This document shows positions 26,380 through 34,426 of a stretch of 64,000 nucleotides of DNA, one piece after another; positions within the stretch are counted from its first letter, which is position 1, and each line of letters starts with the position of its first letter. The stretch lies in contig OZ007032.1 of NCBI GenBank assembly GCA_963931615.1, positions 2,689,905-2,753,904 on the forward strand, in the 5' to 3' direction. The notes below the pieces were generated by a model. The model was not told the DNA's origin. It was given only the letters and a program-made list of their open reading frames with translations, and did not search any database. A program made the translations under genes and the position numbers. The DNA is from Coprenecus sp902388455. Lineage in GTDB: Bacteria; Bacteroidota; Bacteroidia; Bacteroidales; UBA932.

Positions 26380-26889
26380 ATGAGAAGAGTAATAAGATTT
26401 ACAGTTTTGCTGGCTCTTGTCCTGCCGGTAGTTTCCGGATGCGGAATATATTCCTTCTCCGGGACCTCCATTCAGCCTGATGTCAAGAGCATAGCGGTCG
26501 AGTATTTTCAGAACAATGCGCTGAAGGTTAATCCTACATTGGCTTCAAATCTGTCGGATGCGCTTATAGATCAGTACCGCCGGCTTACAAGTCTGGAGAT
26601 TCTTCCCGAAAACGGCGATATGAATGTCTCCGGAGAGATTACCGGATATGATACCAGGCCGATGGCTGTCACGGCTGATGAGGTGGCTTCACAGAATCGT
26701 CTTACTGTGACTGTCAAAATTTATTTTACAAACCGCCTGCATCCCGAGGAGGATTTTGAGAAGTCATTCTCGGCGTATGCGGATTACGACTCCAATCAGC
26801 TTCTCGATGCGGTGGAGTCCACTCTGTGTGATGAGATTATAGATATTTTGGTTGAGGATATATTCAATGCCACAGTGGCTAACTGGTAG
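26380..26889 (+). CDS. lptE: LptE-like LPS-assembly lipoprotein
   Basis: 169 aa with a lipoprotein signal ending VVSGC (near residue 22). It has the LptE-family features GIYSFSGTSIQPDVKSIAVEYFQNNA and a C-terminal helix ending VEDIFNATVANW. LptE plugs the LptD barrel and helps place lipopolysaccharide in the outer membrane. It lies between the sigma-54 activator and a TPR-like gene, an order I recall as common in Bacteroidales. Confidence 0.82.
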   Translation: MRRVIRFTVLLALVLPVVSGCGIYSFSGTSIQPDVKSIAVEYFQNNALKVNPTLASNLSDALIDQYRRLTSLEILPENGDMNVSGEITGYDTRPMAVTADEVASQNRLTVTVKIYFTNRLHPEEDFEKSFSAYADYDSNQLLDAVESTLCDEIIDILVEDIFNATVANW

Positions 26890-26893
26890 TGAT

Positions 26894-27523
26894 ATGGATG
26901 CATATAGCCTGGAAAATTATCAGATACCGGACCTGGAAAAGTTGCTGGAAGCCTCTCCGTGGTTTTCTATTGCCAGAAAGGAGCTGTTCCTGAAAATGTC
27001 GGCAATGGGAGAAGAGTACCGTAGGGAGGCCCTGCGCAGGACCGTGCTGTACCTTTATCCGGATTACAGTGTATTCCGTCAGGGCTATGTACTTTCCTCA
27101 GCGGCAATGTTCAGTGAGCCTGAACCGGAGAAGGAACAGGTATATGAGTTGGACTTTCAGGAAATTGGACCGGCAATGGAGGAAACGGCAGACGGATATC
27201 CGGCTGAAGAACCTAAGCCGGCAGGGGAGGGACGTAGAGAGATTTATGTGAGGGTAGGAGGGGACTATTTTATGCCGGAAGAACTTAAAAGCGTTCAGGA
27301 TCAAGATATTTCTGTTCTTGAGATTCATCATGACGTACCTCGGGAATGGGACGGGACAGAGTTCACGGATGAGAACTACTATACCGAGACCCTGGCCCGG
27401 ATTTATGCTGATCAGGAGTTATATGACAGGGCAAATGAGGTATATGAGAAACTTATTTTGCTATATCCGGAAAAAAGTGCTTACTTTGCAGCCCTTAAAA
27501 ACGATATAAAGAAACATTTGTAG
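26894..27523 (+). CDS. TPR-like protein of unknown function
   Basis: 209 aa, started at ATG 26894 (MDAYSLENYQIPDLEKLLEASPWF), 4 nt after the lptE stop; an in-frame upstream ATG would overlap lptE by 38 nt. The C-terminus (ETLARIYADQELYDRANEVYEKLILLYPEKSAYFAALK) is a TPR-like pair of helices. The middle is acidic and proline-rich. No signal peptide or membrane segment. Position between lptE and secG suggests an envelope-biogenesis role, but nothing specific can be shown. Confidence 0.72.
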   Translation: MDAYSLENYQIPDLEKLLEASPWFSIARKELFLKMSAMGEEYRREALRRTVLYLYPDYSVFRQGYVLSSAAMFSEPEPEKEQVYELDFQEIGPAMEETADGYPAEEPKPAGEGRREIYVRVGGDYFMPEELKSVQDQDISVLEIHHDVPREWDGTEFTDENYYTETLARIYADQELYDRANEVYEKLILLYPEKSAYFAALKNDIKKHL

Positions 27524-27527
27524 AGTT

Positions 27528-27896
27528 ATGTTCATAGCAATTTTGATTTTGATCATCATCGCGAGCCTCCTGCTCACCTTCGTAGTACTGATTCAGAACT
27601 CCAAGGGTGGCGGACTTGCCGCCAACTTCGCAGCCGGCAACCAGACATTCGGCGTGCGCCAGACAGCTGACTTCCTGGAGAAAGCCACCTGGACATTGGC
27701 CATCATCATACTGGCTCTCTGTATTCTGGCTACAGCTTTTACTCCTTCCCGGAAGCAGGGAGACAATGCGGTTCTTCAGCGTCTTGAGCAGACAGGAACC
27801 AATACAGGTGCTCCCGAGTTCCCTTCTGCACTTCCTGGCGGGGCCGCTCCAATTGAGCCGGTAGAACCTGCTGCCGCTCCTGCAGAGGCTGAGTAG
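27528..27896 (+). CDS. secG: Preprotein translocase subunit SecG
   Basis: 122 aa. Two transmembrane helices (residues about 2-22 and 52-72) are separated by the family loop LIQNSKGGGLAANFAAGNQTFGVRQTADFLEKATW. The C-terminus is a low-complexity Ala/Pro/Glu tail, usual in Bacteroidota SecG. It is an accessory subunit of the SecYEG channel. Last gene of the operon, 4 nt after the TPR-like gene, with an intrinsic terminator right behind it. Confidence 0.93.
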   Translation: MFIAILILIIIASLLLTFVVLIQNSKGGGLAANFAAGNQTFGVRQTADFLEKATWTLAIIILALCILATAFTPSRKQGDNAVLQRLEQTGTNTGAPEFPSALPGGAAPIEPVEPAAAPAEAE

Positions 27897-27922
27897 GCTG
27901 ACGAGGCCCGTAGAAAATATGT

Positions 27923-27958
27923 CTGCCCCGCACCGGACGGTGTGAGGCAGGCTTTTTT
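27923..27958 (+). terminator. Intrinsic terminator after secG
   Basis: Stem CTGCCCCGCACC / GGTGTGAGGCAG with one mismatch and one G-U pair, a GGAC loop, and a T run at 27953-27958. It ends the operon of the sigma-54 activator, lptE and secG, and faces the stop of the leftward PspC gene. Confidence 0.85.
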
Positions 27959-27979
27959 ATTCTCATATATCTGGAGTGG

Positions 27980-29500
27980 TTACCTTAATTCCTCTACTAT
28001 CTTGAGGAACCGGCTGGAGCAGTATTCAAAGTTGCTGTCGAACTCGTGCTGGACTGGTTCGCGGACGATCACGCAGGTCCCTTTTCTGAGGAAGACACGC
28101 ATCTGCCGATCAATGTCCGTAGTACGGATATCGGACGAGAAGATAATCGGCTCTATCCTCAGTGTGCGGCTGTCAGCGTCGAAGCTCCAGTATCTGCTGC
28201 TTTTCTTCTCGGTCAAGTCATTCAGGTTCATGCCCTCGGTCACATACTTGGCATAGGAAACGACCTTGGAGACGGAATCCCTGGCGGTGCCGACATACAG
28301 GTCGGGATAGATTACAAGGCAGGGGTCGGGGCCGTTTTTGCCCATGTAGATCAGGTCGTAGCTGTTGCGGTCGGCATCGACGAGGACATCGAAATCCTTC
28401 CATTGGGAGCATCCGGCAAATTCTATGAACAGGGTGTCCCTGACGGGCAGCCGGCTCTCATGGATAGCGCAGTCCATGTTCCTGACAGTCGACAGGCTGC
28501 CTGCGGATACCCCGATAAGACCCAGCAGTGACACTACCCAGACAATGAAGATGATGAGTCCGGGTTTCCATCTCGGAGACTTTAGCCTGAAGAGTATAAG
28601 TATGCCGGCGTACAGCAGACCTATGAACGGCAGGATAACGGTGATGCAGGTAAGGACGGATATCAGTACGGATACCCATGCGGGGGCGTCGGTAATCACT
28701 GAGAGGAACCACGATGTTCCGAATGCGTGCAGTCCGTTCCAGATGCCGATGCCGAAGACTGCCAGGAGCGAAGCGGCGCAGCCGGCCATGCCTATGAGGA
28801 AAAACATTGCGCCGAATATTATGCCGAAGCATCTTCCCAAGGCCTTCCAGAAGCCGCCGGTGCTCCTTACGCCTTCCTTTACTCCTCGGCTTACCTTTCT
28901 ACTGACGTCCTTAGCCTCTTTTTCCACGGTTTTCTGGATATTCTTCAGGGATACGGAGCCTCCCTTCATGTTGTAGCGCTGCTCGACCGTACGGGCCTCG
29001 GGCATTGAAATCCACAGAATGACGTATGCAAACATGCCTAATACCGACATGCCCCAGCCCCAGTCCGCGAAAACCTCCAGCCAGAAAAAGAAGAATACCC
29101 AGACAGCGAAGGCGATACGGAATATCAGGGGATCTACGGAAAAATATGCACCAAGACCTCCGCATACTCCTCCTAAGATTTTATTGTCCGGGTCGCGGAA
29201 CACTCTTTTCCTGTTCCGGGGCTGTTCTCCGCTTTCGGCTTCTGAGTCGAAGTCCTCCGGACGTCCCAGGATGTCGATGATCTCCTGTACGGTCTCAGGC
29301 GGTACTACTTTGTCCCGGTACCCTCTTTCGGACAGGAGCTCCGCTATCCTGGACTCTATCTCGGAGAGTATCTCTCCGCAGTTGGGGCTGCTCTCATAGT
29401 GTATCTGCAGCCGTTCCAAATAGTCCCGCATCAGTTCATGCGCGTCCTGCTCCAAGGTGAACGCTATGTTGGCGATGCTGACTTTCACTACTTTTTGCAT
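27980..29500 (-). CDS. PspC-domain membrane protein, long form
   Basis: 506 aa. A soluble N-terminal region (MQKVVKVSIANIAFTLEQDAHELM) matches that of the shorter PspC protein upstream. The PspC domain starts RVFRDPDNKILGGVCGGLGAYFSVDPLIFRI (about residue 100) with its transmembrane helix. Three or four further transmembrane segments (about 220-345) follow, then a C-terminal soluble domain of about 160 residues. Third gene of a PspC-PadR-PspC operon. Probable envelope-stress or membrane-integrity role by analogy with phage-shock proteins. Confidence 0.85.
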   Translation of the reverse strand: MQKVVKVSIANIAFTLEQDAHELMRDYLERLQIHYESSPNCGEILSEIESRIAELLSERGYRDKVVPPETVQEIIDILGRPEDFDSEAESGEQPRNRKRVFRDPDNKILGGVCGGLGAYFSVDPLIFRIAFAVWVFFFFWLEVFADWGWGMSVLGMFAYVILWISMPEARTVEQRYNMKGGSVSLKNIQKTVEKEAKDVSRKVSRGVKEGVRSTGGFWKALGRCFGIIFGAMFFLIGMAGCAASLLAVFGIGIWNGLHAFGTSWFLSVITDAPAWVSVLISVLTCITVILPFIGLLYAGILILFRLKSPRWKPGLIIFIVWVVSLLGLIGVSAGSLSTVRNMDCAIHESRLPVRDTLFIEFAGCSQWKDFDVLVDADRNSYDLIYMGKNGPDPCLVIYPDLYVGTARDSVSKVVSYAKYVTEGMNLNDLTEKKSSRYWSFDADSRTLRIEPIIFSSDIRTTDIDRQMRVFLRKGTCVIVREPVQHEFDSNFEYCSSRFLKIVEELR

Positions 29501-29530
29501 TTTTATAAATTTTAAAAAATTTAAAAACGT

Positions 29531-29869
29531 CTATCTGTCCCTGAGAAGTCGGATGGTTTCCACTATCTCCTGCCAGGCGGAGTCCATCTCGGCGAGGGCC
29601 TGGCGTCCCTTGTCGGTAATCTGGTAGTATTTGCGGGGCGGTCCCTGGGGGGATTCCTCCCAGCGGTAAGTGAGCAGTCCCTGGTTCTTCTGACGGATCA
29701 GCAGGGGATAGATGGTGCCCTCGACCACTATCATCCGGGCTTCCTTGAGCTCCGAGAGAATGGAGGAGGCGTAGGAGTCCTTCTTGCTGAGGATACTGAG
29801 AATGCAGTATTCGAGGACTCCTCGGCGCATCTGGGTCTTTACGTTCTCTACGTTGTTCATTACATCCAT
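29531..29869 (-). CDS. PadR-family transcriptional regulator
   Basis: 112 aa winged-helix regulator with MRRGVLEYCILSILSKKDSYASSILSELKEARMIVVEGTIYPLL and the PadR wing TYRWEESPQGPPRKYYQITDKGRQAL. ATG 29869 is preferred because AGGAGG lies 8 nt upstream, an unusually good Shine-Dalgarno sequence for Bacteroidota; a second in-frame ATG is at 29860. It lies 11 nt after the short PspC gene and 30 nt before the long one and probably represses this operon. Confidence 0.92.
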   Translation of the reverse strand: MDVMNNVENVKTQMRRGVLEYCILSILSKKDSYASSILSELKEARMIVVEGTIYPLLIRQKNQGLLTYRWEESPQGPPRKYYQITDKGRQALAEMDSAWQEIVETIRLLRDR

Positions 29870-29880
29870 GGCGGTACCTC

Positions 29881-30486
29881 CTAATGATTTTCAGTGTTGT
29901 AGAATCTGCGCATATTCTCGGCCGTGACCGGAAGACCGTGCATCCGGCATTTCTCCGCGCTGGTACGGGCGGCCGGGACGGCTATCCAGAGGATGAGGTA
30001 GATCCAGCCCCCGAAGGAGCCGAAGAGGAAGAGGCAGACAAACAGAATGCGGATGACCAGCACGTCAACGTCGAAATAGCAGGCCAGGCCGGATGCTACA
30101 CCGCCTATGACGTGGTGGTCCTTGTCGCGGTAGAGTTTCCTGACGGGACGGTTCTCACGGCCTGAGTGCCAGTATTCGCCGGAGTTGCCGCTTCCTCCTG
30201 AACTGCTGAAGCCGGCGTCTCCCGGTATTTCCGAGCCGTCGGGCATACCGAGCTGGGCGATGACCCGCTCTACGAGAGAGATATCCACGACCTCCTGACG
30301 GGAGGACATGGATTCGGTGAAGATCTCTGCGATACGCATTTCCAGGTCGTCCATGACCTCTTTGGTCTGGTAGCCCATGCCGGTTTTGGAGCGGAATGCG
30401 TTGAGATAAGAGCTGAGACGGTCGAAGGCGTCCTCGTCGATGACGAAGCTACGGCCTCCGATACCTACATTGAGAACTTGTTTCAT
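29881..30486 (-). CDS. PspC-domain protein, short form
   Basis: 201 aa and first gene of the PspC-PadR-PspC operon. The N-terminal region begins MKQVLNVGIGGRSFVIDEDAFDRL and the PspC domain is KLYRDKDHHVIGGVASGLACYFDVDVLVIRI with a transmembrane helix LFVCLFLFGSFGGWIYLILW, about residues 130-175. A Gly/Ser-rich linker (SSSGGSGNSGEY) separates the two. It shares the N-terminal domain with the long form, which may let the two interact. Confidence 0.88.
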   Translation of the reverse strand: MKQVLNVGIGGRSFVIDEDAFDRLSSYLNAFRSKTGMGYQTKEVMDDLEMRIAEIFTESMSSRQEVVDISLVERVIAQLGMPDGSEIPGDAGFSSSGGSGNSGEYWHSGRENRPVRKLYRDKDHHVIGGVASGLACYFDVDVLVIRILFVCLFLFGSFGGWIYLILWIAVPAARTSAEKCRMHGLPVTAENMRRFYNTENH

Positions 30487-30605
30487 AACTTTACTATTGT
30501 GGTGTGTTGATTATTCTGCAATGCAAATATATGTAAAATTTTTATTACCTTGTATCACAAAGTACATAAAATGTAAAAATTCTTTGTGCCGTATATGCCG
30601 TGCAC

Positions 30606-32045
30606 CTATCGGAAGAGATCTTCCATTGTTATGATACTCTGAATCTTTCCGGCGTATTCGTTGCTCCGTAGACCATACGTTGTGATGAATGTCTGATGAA
30701 TGGCCTTTTTAGGGCGGGCAACATCAAGGAATGTCTGAAGGCGGTCTCTCAACTTACGGTCGTAGTCTTTTGTGACAGTATATTCAGATAGACTGAATTT
30801 GATTTCGCATAGGTTTATGATTCTGTCTGCCCGGTCTATCAGCATGTCAATCTGTGTGCCGTCGTGTGTCTCATCCCCTTTGAATGTCCAGGAAAATGTT
30901 TCTGTGTGTACTCCGGATATTCCAAGTGCCGATTTGATCTGACGGATATGTGCGAAACAGACATTTTCAAAAGCAAGACCTCTCCAGGCGTTGGTGCCTG
31001 GGGAAAACAGACTGTTTTCCCAGAACGCTTCATCGTTGGTCTTGTGACCGTCTATGAATTTGAGATAAAACAGGCAGAAAGGGTCTGTCAGTCTGTACCG
31101 CAGATCCCTTGAGCGTCCGGAAAAGTCCTGGAACGCGGATATGAAACCGTTCTCTCTCAGGACTCTGAGTATTTTAGTGAGACCTCCGCCTGATGACGGG
31201 GCCTTTGCCGCTATTTCCTCTCTGGTATAACCGTTGCTTGAGGTTGACAGGAACCTTACGATGTGTTTGTAGTCTTCCGGATTTACGAACAGTGAGTTGA
31301 ACAGCCTGTCAAACTCATTTGATAATTCAGATCCGTGTCTGAATAAAAGATAATCCACATTCTGGGCTAGGCTCCGTTCCTTTGTCAAGGAGTTCAGGTA
31401 ATAAGGGATGCCCCCGAATATCATCCAGCTTTGTACGATATCGTATCGGTCTATTCTGACCTGATTGAGTCGAAACAGTTTTTCAGTCTCTGCCAATGTC
31501 ATCGGAGGCAGGCAAATCTGCTTGGTGAGACGTCCGTAAAGTCCTCCTGTATTGTTTATCAGATTGTCGTTGATCCATGAGGTGGCAGAGCCGCATACAA
31601 TCAGCATAAGATTGTCCTGTCCTGCACCCCATCCGTTCCAGAAATGTTCCAAAGCGGTTATAAAGCCTGAGCGATGAGTATCCATCCACGGTACTTCGTC
31701 CAGGAAAACAACCTGTCTGGTTTCTTTTCCCTTGCTTTCCAGTAATTCAATCAGTAGATTGAATGCTTCCATCCAGCTGGAAGGAGCAGTGGTGTTTCCT
31801 GAACCGTAACGCGCCAGTGACAATGTGAAGTTGCGTAATTGTTCGGATAGCAGTTTCTTGCCGTTTAGCTCAAAAGGCGAAAGTCCTGTATGGTAGAATG
31901 CGAATCTGTCCTTGAACATTTCTCTTATCAGGAAAGTTTTCCCGATCCGTCGTCTTCCATAGATAGCGATAAACTCGCTTTTTCCACTGTGGTACAGGTT
32001 GTTAAGAGTTGCCTGCTCAATGTCTCTTCCTATTATTTCCGTCAT
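30606..32045 (-). CDS. AAA ATPase with nuclease-like DUF234 C-terminus
   Basis: 479 aa. Walker A is YGRRRIGKTFL (near residue 30), Walker B VVFLDEVPW (near 115), and a sensor region LMLIVCGSATSWI follows. A winged helix (TREEIAAKAPSSGGGLTKILRVL) lies near 280-300. The C-terminal region has QIDMLIDR followed by CEIKF, a D...ExK arrangement like PD-(D/E)XK nucleases (DUF234). Such archaeal-type ATPases are abundant in Bacteroidales and of unknown role; a toxin, defence or mobile function has been suggested for relatives. Two tandem promoter-palindrome units precede it. Confidence 0.85.
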   Translation of the reverse strand: MTEIIGRDIEQATLNNLYHSGKSEFIAIYGRRRIGKTFLIREMFKDRFAFYHTGLSPFELNGKKLLSEQLRNFTLSLARYGSGNTTAPSSWMEAFNLLIELLESKGKETRQVVFLDEVPWMDTHRSGFITALEHFWNGWGAGQDNLMLIVCGSATSWINDNLINNTGGLYGRLTKQICLPPMTLAETEKLFRLNQVRIDRYDIVQSWMIFGGIPYYLNSLTKERSLAQNVDYLLFRHGSELSNEFDRLFNSLFVNPEDYKHIVRFLSTSSNGYTREEIAAKAPSSGGGLTKILRVLRENGFISAFQDFSGRSRDLRYRLTDPFCLFYLKFIDGHKTNDEAFWENSLFSPGTNAWRGLAFENVCFAHIRQIKSALGISGVHTETFSWTFKGDETHDGTQIDMLIDRADRIINLCEIKFSLSEYTVTKDYDRKLRDRLQTFLDVARPKKAIHQTFITTYGLRSNEYAGKIQSIITMEDLFR

Positions 32046-32059
32046 AATATCAGATTAAG

Positions 32060-32156
32060 CTTGCCAAAAGTAGCTAAAAAAGTTGGTTTTGGCAAGAGTT
32101 CGCATATTAAATCTTGCCAAAAGTAGTTAAAAGAGTTGGTTTTGGCAAGAGTTCGC
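32060..32156 (-). repeat. Two tandem 44-bp promoter units with internal palindromes
   Basis: Units at 32060-32103 and 32113-32156 differ at two positions. Each has inverted arms CTTGCCAAAA and TTTTGGCAAG 17 nt apart. On the minus strand each also contains a full promoter: TTG, 20 nt, TACTTTTG (-7 at 32065-32072 and 32118-32125). The arms overlap both promoter elements, the layout of an operator. The nearer unit predicts a leader of about 13 nt for the ATPase gene. Confidence 0.7.
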
Positions 32157-32170
32157 TGGTCTGGATGGCC

Positions 32171-32863
32171 TTAGTGCTGGAGGCGGTTGAAGAGCATGCC
32201 GACGTAGAGGCGGGGACCGTTTGAGAAGTCGTTCTGAGGACCGGTGGCGTTGAGGAGCCAGTCCGTTTTCAGTACGAGACTGAGTTTGGGAGTGAGGGAG
32301 ACTTCAATTCCGAGGAAAGGGGCAATGGCCATGAAGGCGTATTTGTGCATGGCGGCCTGAGGCTCTGTGACGAAGTCGTCGGTACTGCCCTCTGCGATAA
32401 TATGGTTCTTGACACCTCCGCCGCCTATGACACAGCCTACGAATGGGTGCACCCGGCCCTTGGTACGGCGGATGTAGTCCACCAGTATGCCTCCCCAGCC
32501 GGTGTGGGCATAGGAGGGAGAGGGGGAGTAATTGACATTGGAACTGTGCCCCTCGGTCCCGATGCGGAGCATGTCGGTGGGAGTCCCGAAGGCGAATTTG
32601 ACGTGCCCTCCGATTCCGAATGCGGCGCCTCTTATCTGCATTGTGCCTAATGGCAGGGCAGCTGTGGAGTAAATCCCGAACGGACGGCTGAAGATGTAGC
32701 CGCTGTGCAGCATCATGCCGCCGATGTAGCCGCGGAAACGGAATTCAGTGCTCTCTGTTTGTGATGCCGTATCCTTAATTATTGCCGAAGCATGTACACA
32801 ATGCGGCATGGCCAGCAGTATGGCGGCAGTGAGGGCGGCAGTCAGCAGTCGTCTTTTCTTCAT
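32171..32863 (-). CDS. Exported protein, probably an outer-membrane barrel
   Basis: 230 aa started at MKKRRLLTAALTAAILLAMPHCVHASA, a cleavable signal peptide; codons further upstream only add a polar stretch. The mature part alternates short beta strands with Gly and aromatic residues (FRFRGYIGGMMLHSGYIF, GGHVKFAFGTP) and ends RLYVGMLFNRLQH. It is similar in size and style to the 182-aa protein at 50.7-51.2 kb (HGYMFN, YIGG-type motifs). Function unknown. Downstream of it lie the ATPase's promoter repeats. Confidence 0.65.
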   Translation of the reverse strand: MKKRRLLTAALTAAILLAMPHCVHASAIIKDTASQTESTEFRFRGYIGGMMLHSGYIFSRPFGIYSTAALPLGTMQIRGAAFGIGGHVKFAFGTPTDMLRIGTEGHSSNVNYSPSPSYAHTGWGGILVDYIRRTKGRVHPFVGCVIGGGGVKNHIIAEGSTDDFVTEPQAAMHKYAFMAIAPFLGIEVSLTPKLSLVLKTDWLLNATGPQNDFSNGPRLYVGMLFNRLQH

Positions 32864-32905
32864 GGCGGTTATTCTGGGAATTTGCCGCGAAGATAGCAAA
32901 ATTCC

Positions 32906-33511
32906 CTATTCTACCGAGGCCGGGTCGATCAGGTTGTTCAGGAGGGCGTAGACCGTCAGGCCGGCGACGGTCTTGATGCCGGTCTTGCGGGTGATGTTCT
33001 TGCGGTGGGTGATGACGGTGTAGATCGAGAGGTGGAAGCGGTCGGCTATCTCCTTGTTGAGCATACCCTGGGCCACGCAGACCAGGATCTCTTTCTCACG
33101 GGCGGAGAGTTCCTCCCGGTTCTCGGTCCGGGGGCCGCCGGATGACTGCGCCAGGGAGTTCCGGAGCTTGCTGATGACGGCCGCCGGGGTGTCGTAGATG
33201 CTGATGGTCTCGTCGTAGCTTTTTATGGTCTCGTCGTCCGTGACGGCTGTCGGGGCGGCTATCACCGCGGCGTCGGTCAGGTCGGAGATGCGGCTGCGGC
33301 CTGCCGGGCGGGAGGCGAAGTCGAAGATTATGGGGTCTACGATCACGATGTCCGTCATGCTGTCCCGGACCGTTGCCTCGTTCTCGCGGGAGAGGTCGGT
33401 CAGCACGGTCTCGACGGTGAAGCCTCCGTGCTCCTCGAGTATGGAGGTGATGCCGCGGGCGATGATCCGCGACGGGGTTATGAGCAGTATTTTCTTCTTT
33501 GTCACTGACAT
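32906..33511 (-). CDS. LuxR/NarL-type regulator with divergent receiver
   Basis: 201 aa. The N-terminal 120 residues follow a receiver fold (ILLITPSRIIARGI, then DIVIVDPIIFD with an aspartate at the phospho-acceptor position), but the acidic pocket at the N-terminus is replaced by TPS, so phosphorylation is doubtful. A clear LuxR helix-turn-helix follows: ELSAREKEILVCVAQGMLNKEIADRFHLSIYTVITHRKNI (about 135-175). Its start overlaps the end of the hemerythrin gene by 10 nt, so the two are translationally coupled. Confidence 0.85.
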   Translation of the reverse strand: MSVTKKKILLITPSRIIARGITSILEEHGGFTVETVLTDLSRENEATVRDSMTDIVIVDPIIFDFASRPAGRSRISDLTDAAVIAAPTAVTDDETIKSYDETISIYDTPAAVISKLRNSLAQSSGGPRTENREELSAREKEILVCVAQGMLNKEIADRFHLSIYTVITHRKNITRKTGIKTVAGLTVYALLNNLIDPASVE

Positions 33512-34179
33512 TTTCCTTCCAGTCTGTTAACCATAGGGATGAGGATTGAGTTCTCGATCAGGGTATGCTTCTCCAGGTCGGCTTCTAAGGTGCAGAGCCG
33601 CGAGAGGGCCTTGATGGCGGTGACCGTGTCGCACACCGGGGGCAGGTACTTCATGACGATGTTCCTCAGGTCGTTGAGCTTCTCATCTATGTTGTTGTGG
33701 TTCTCTTCGAATGTCTCCATGCTGTAGCCCTCGACCCTCTGTCCGCCGGCCACCGAGCGCACGTAGGGGAAGACGATGTCCTCCTCGTAGGCGAAGTGGT
33801 TCTCCACTTCCTCCCGGTACCCGTCGAAGAAGCGCATGATCACGTCCCGCTGCATCGGGGTGCAGGGGCGGAGCAGGTCCTCGAAGATGCGGCTCAGGTC
33901 CTGAATCTCATGGTCGAGGTAGTAGGAGTGCGAGGCGTGGAGGTATCTGACCAGGTCAATGGCCGAGGCGGCGGTCATCATCTCAGTCGTGGGGACGTAG
34001 CCCTCGGTGGCATACACGTTGGCTATGAGGAGGAAGGTGTCGCAGTTGACCCCGCTCTCGCGGCAGGTCTCCTCGACGGTCTTCTCCCCGAAGCCCAGCT
34101 TGATGCCCAGGCGGTAGATGACGGTCAGCAGTCGGTAGTCGGCGCCGATGAGGTCGGCCATTTTCATATTCTTTCTCAT
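33502..34179 (-). CDS. Hemerythrin-like iron-sulfur repair protein (RIC/YtfE/ScdA type)
   Basis: 225 aa. A four-helix hemerythrin domain holds the di-iron ligands HASHSYYLDHE, HFAYEEDIVFP, EENHNNID and LEKHTLIENSILIP. The N-terminal part (ADLIGADYRLLTVIYRLGIKLGFGEKTVEETC) resembles the ScdA_N region. RIC proteins repair iron-sulfur clusters after nitric oxide or oxidative damage. A minus-strand -7 box TATATTTG (34196-34203) precedes the ATG at 34179. It is followed by an overlapping LuxR-type regulator and preceded by feoAB, an iron-centred neighbourhood. Confidence 0.88.
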   Translation of the reverse strand: MRKNMKMADLIGADYRLLTVIYRLGIKLGFGEKTVEETCRESGVNCDTFLLIANVYATEGYVPTTEMMTAASAIDLVRYLHASHSYYLDHEIQDLSRIFEDLLRPCTPMQRDVIMRFFDGYREEVENHFAYEEDIVFPYVRSVAGGQRVEGYSMETFEENHNNIDEKLNDLRNIVMKYLPPVCDTVTAIKALSRLCTLEADLEKHTLIENSILIPMVNRLEGKCQ

Positions 34180-34229
34180 TGTGCAGTATTTTCCACAAAT
34201 ATAGTGATTTCATTTCATCCTAAAAGAGA

Positions 34230-34266
34230 ACGGACCCCGGGGCCTGTCGCAGGTGCAGGGGTCCGT
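34230..34266 (-). terminator. Terminator-like hairpin between feoB and the hemerythrin gene
   Basis: Perfect 9-bp arms ACGGACCCC and GGGGTCCGT around 19 nt that hold an inner CCTG/CAGG pair. On the minus strand it is followed by TCTCTTTT. It lies about 160 nt after the feoB stop and just upstream of the hemerythrin gene's promoter box. Confidence 0.65.
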
Positions 34267-34426
34267 AACTTTCCAAACTTATGAGTAATTAAGCAAAGAT
34301 TGAAATAACAACACTACATTATGGATATAACGGGTGCAAAGGTACTGTCCTTACTCTTTCCGGTCAATCCTAATAAATAGGTATTTGCCTTAGCGGCCTT
34401 CCCACATTGTAGGTATTCTGCCGGTG
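34267..34426. other. Gap after feoB, no gene seen
   Basis: About 160 nt without a credible coding frame. On the minus strand it reads from the feoB stop to the hairpin at 34230-34266. I see no further repeats or clear promoter. Confidence 0.4.
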
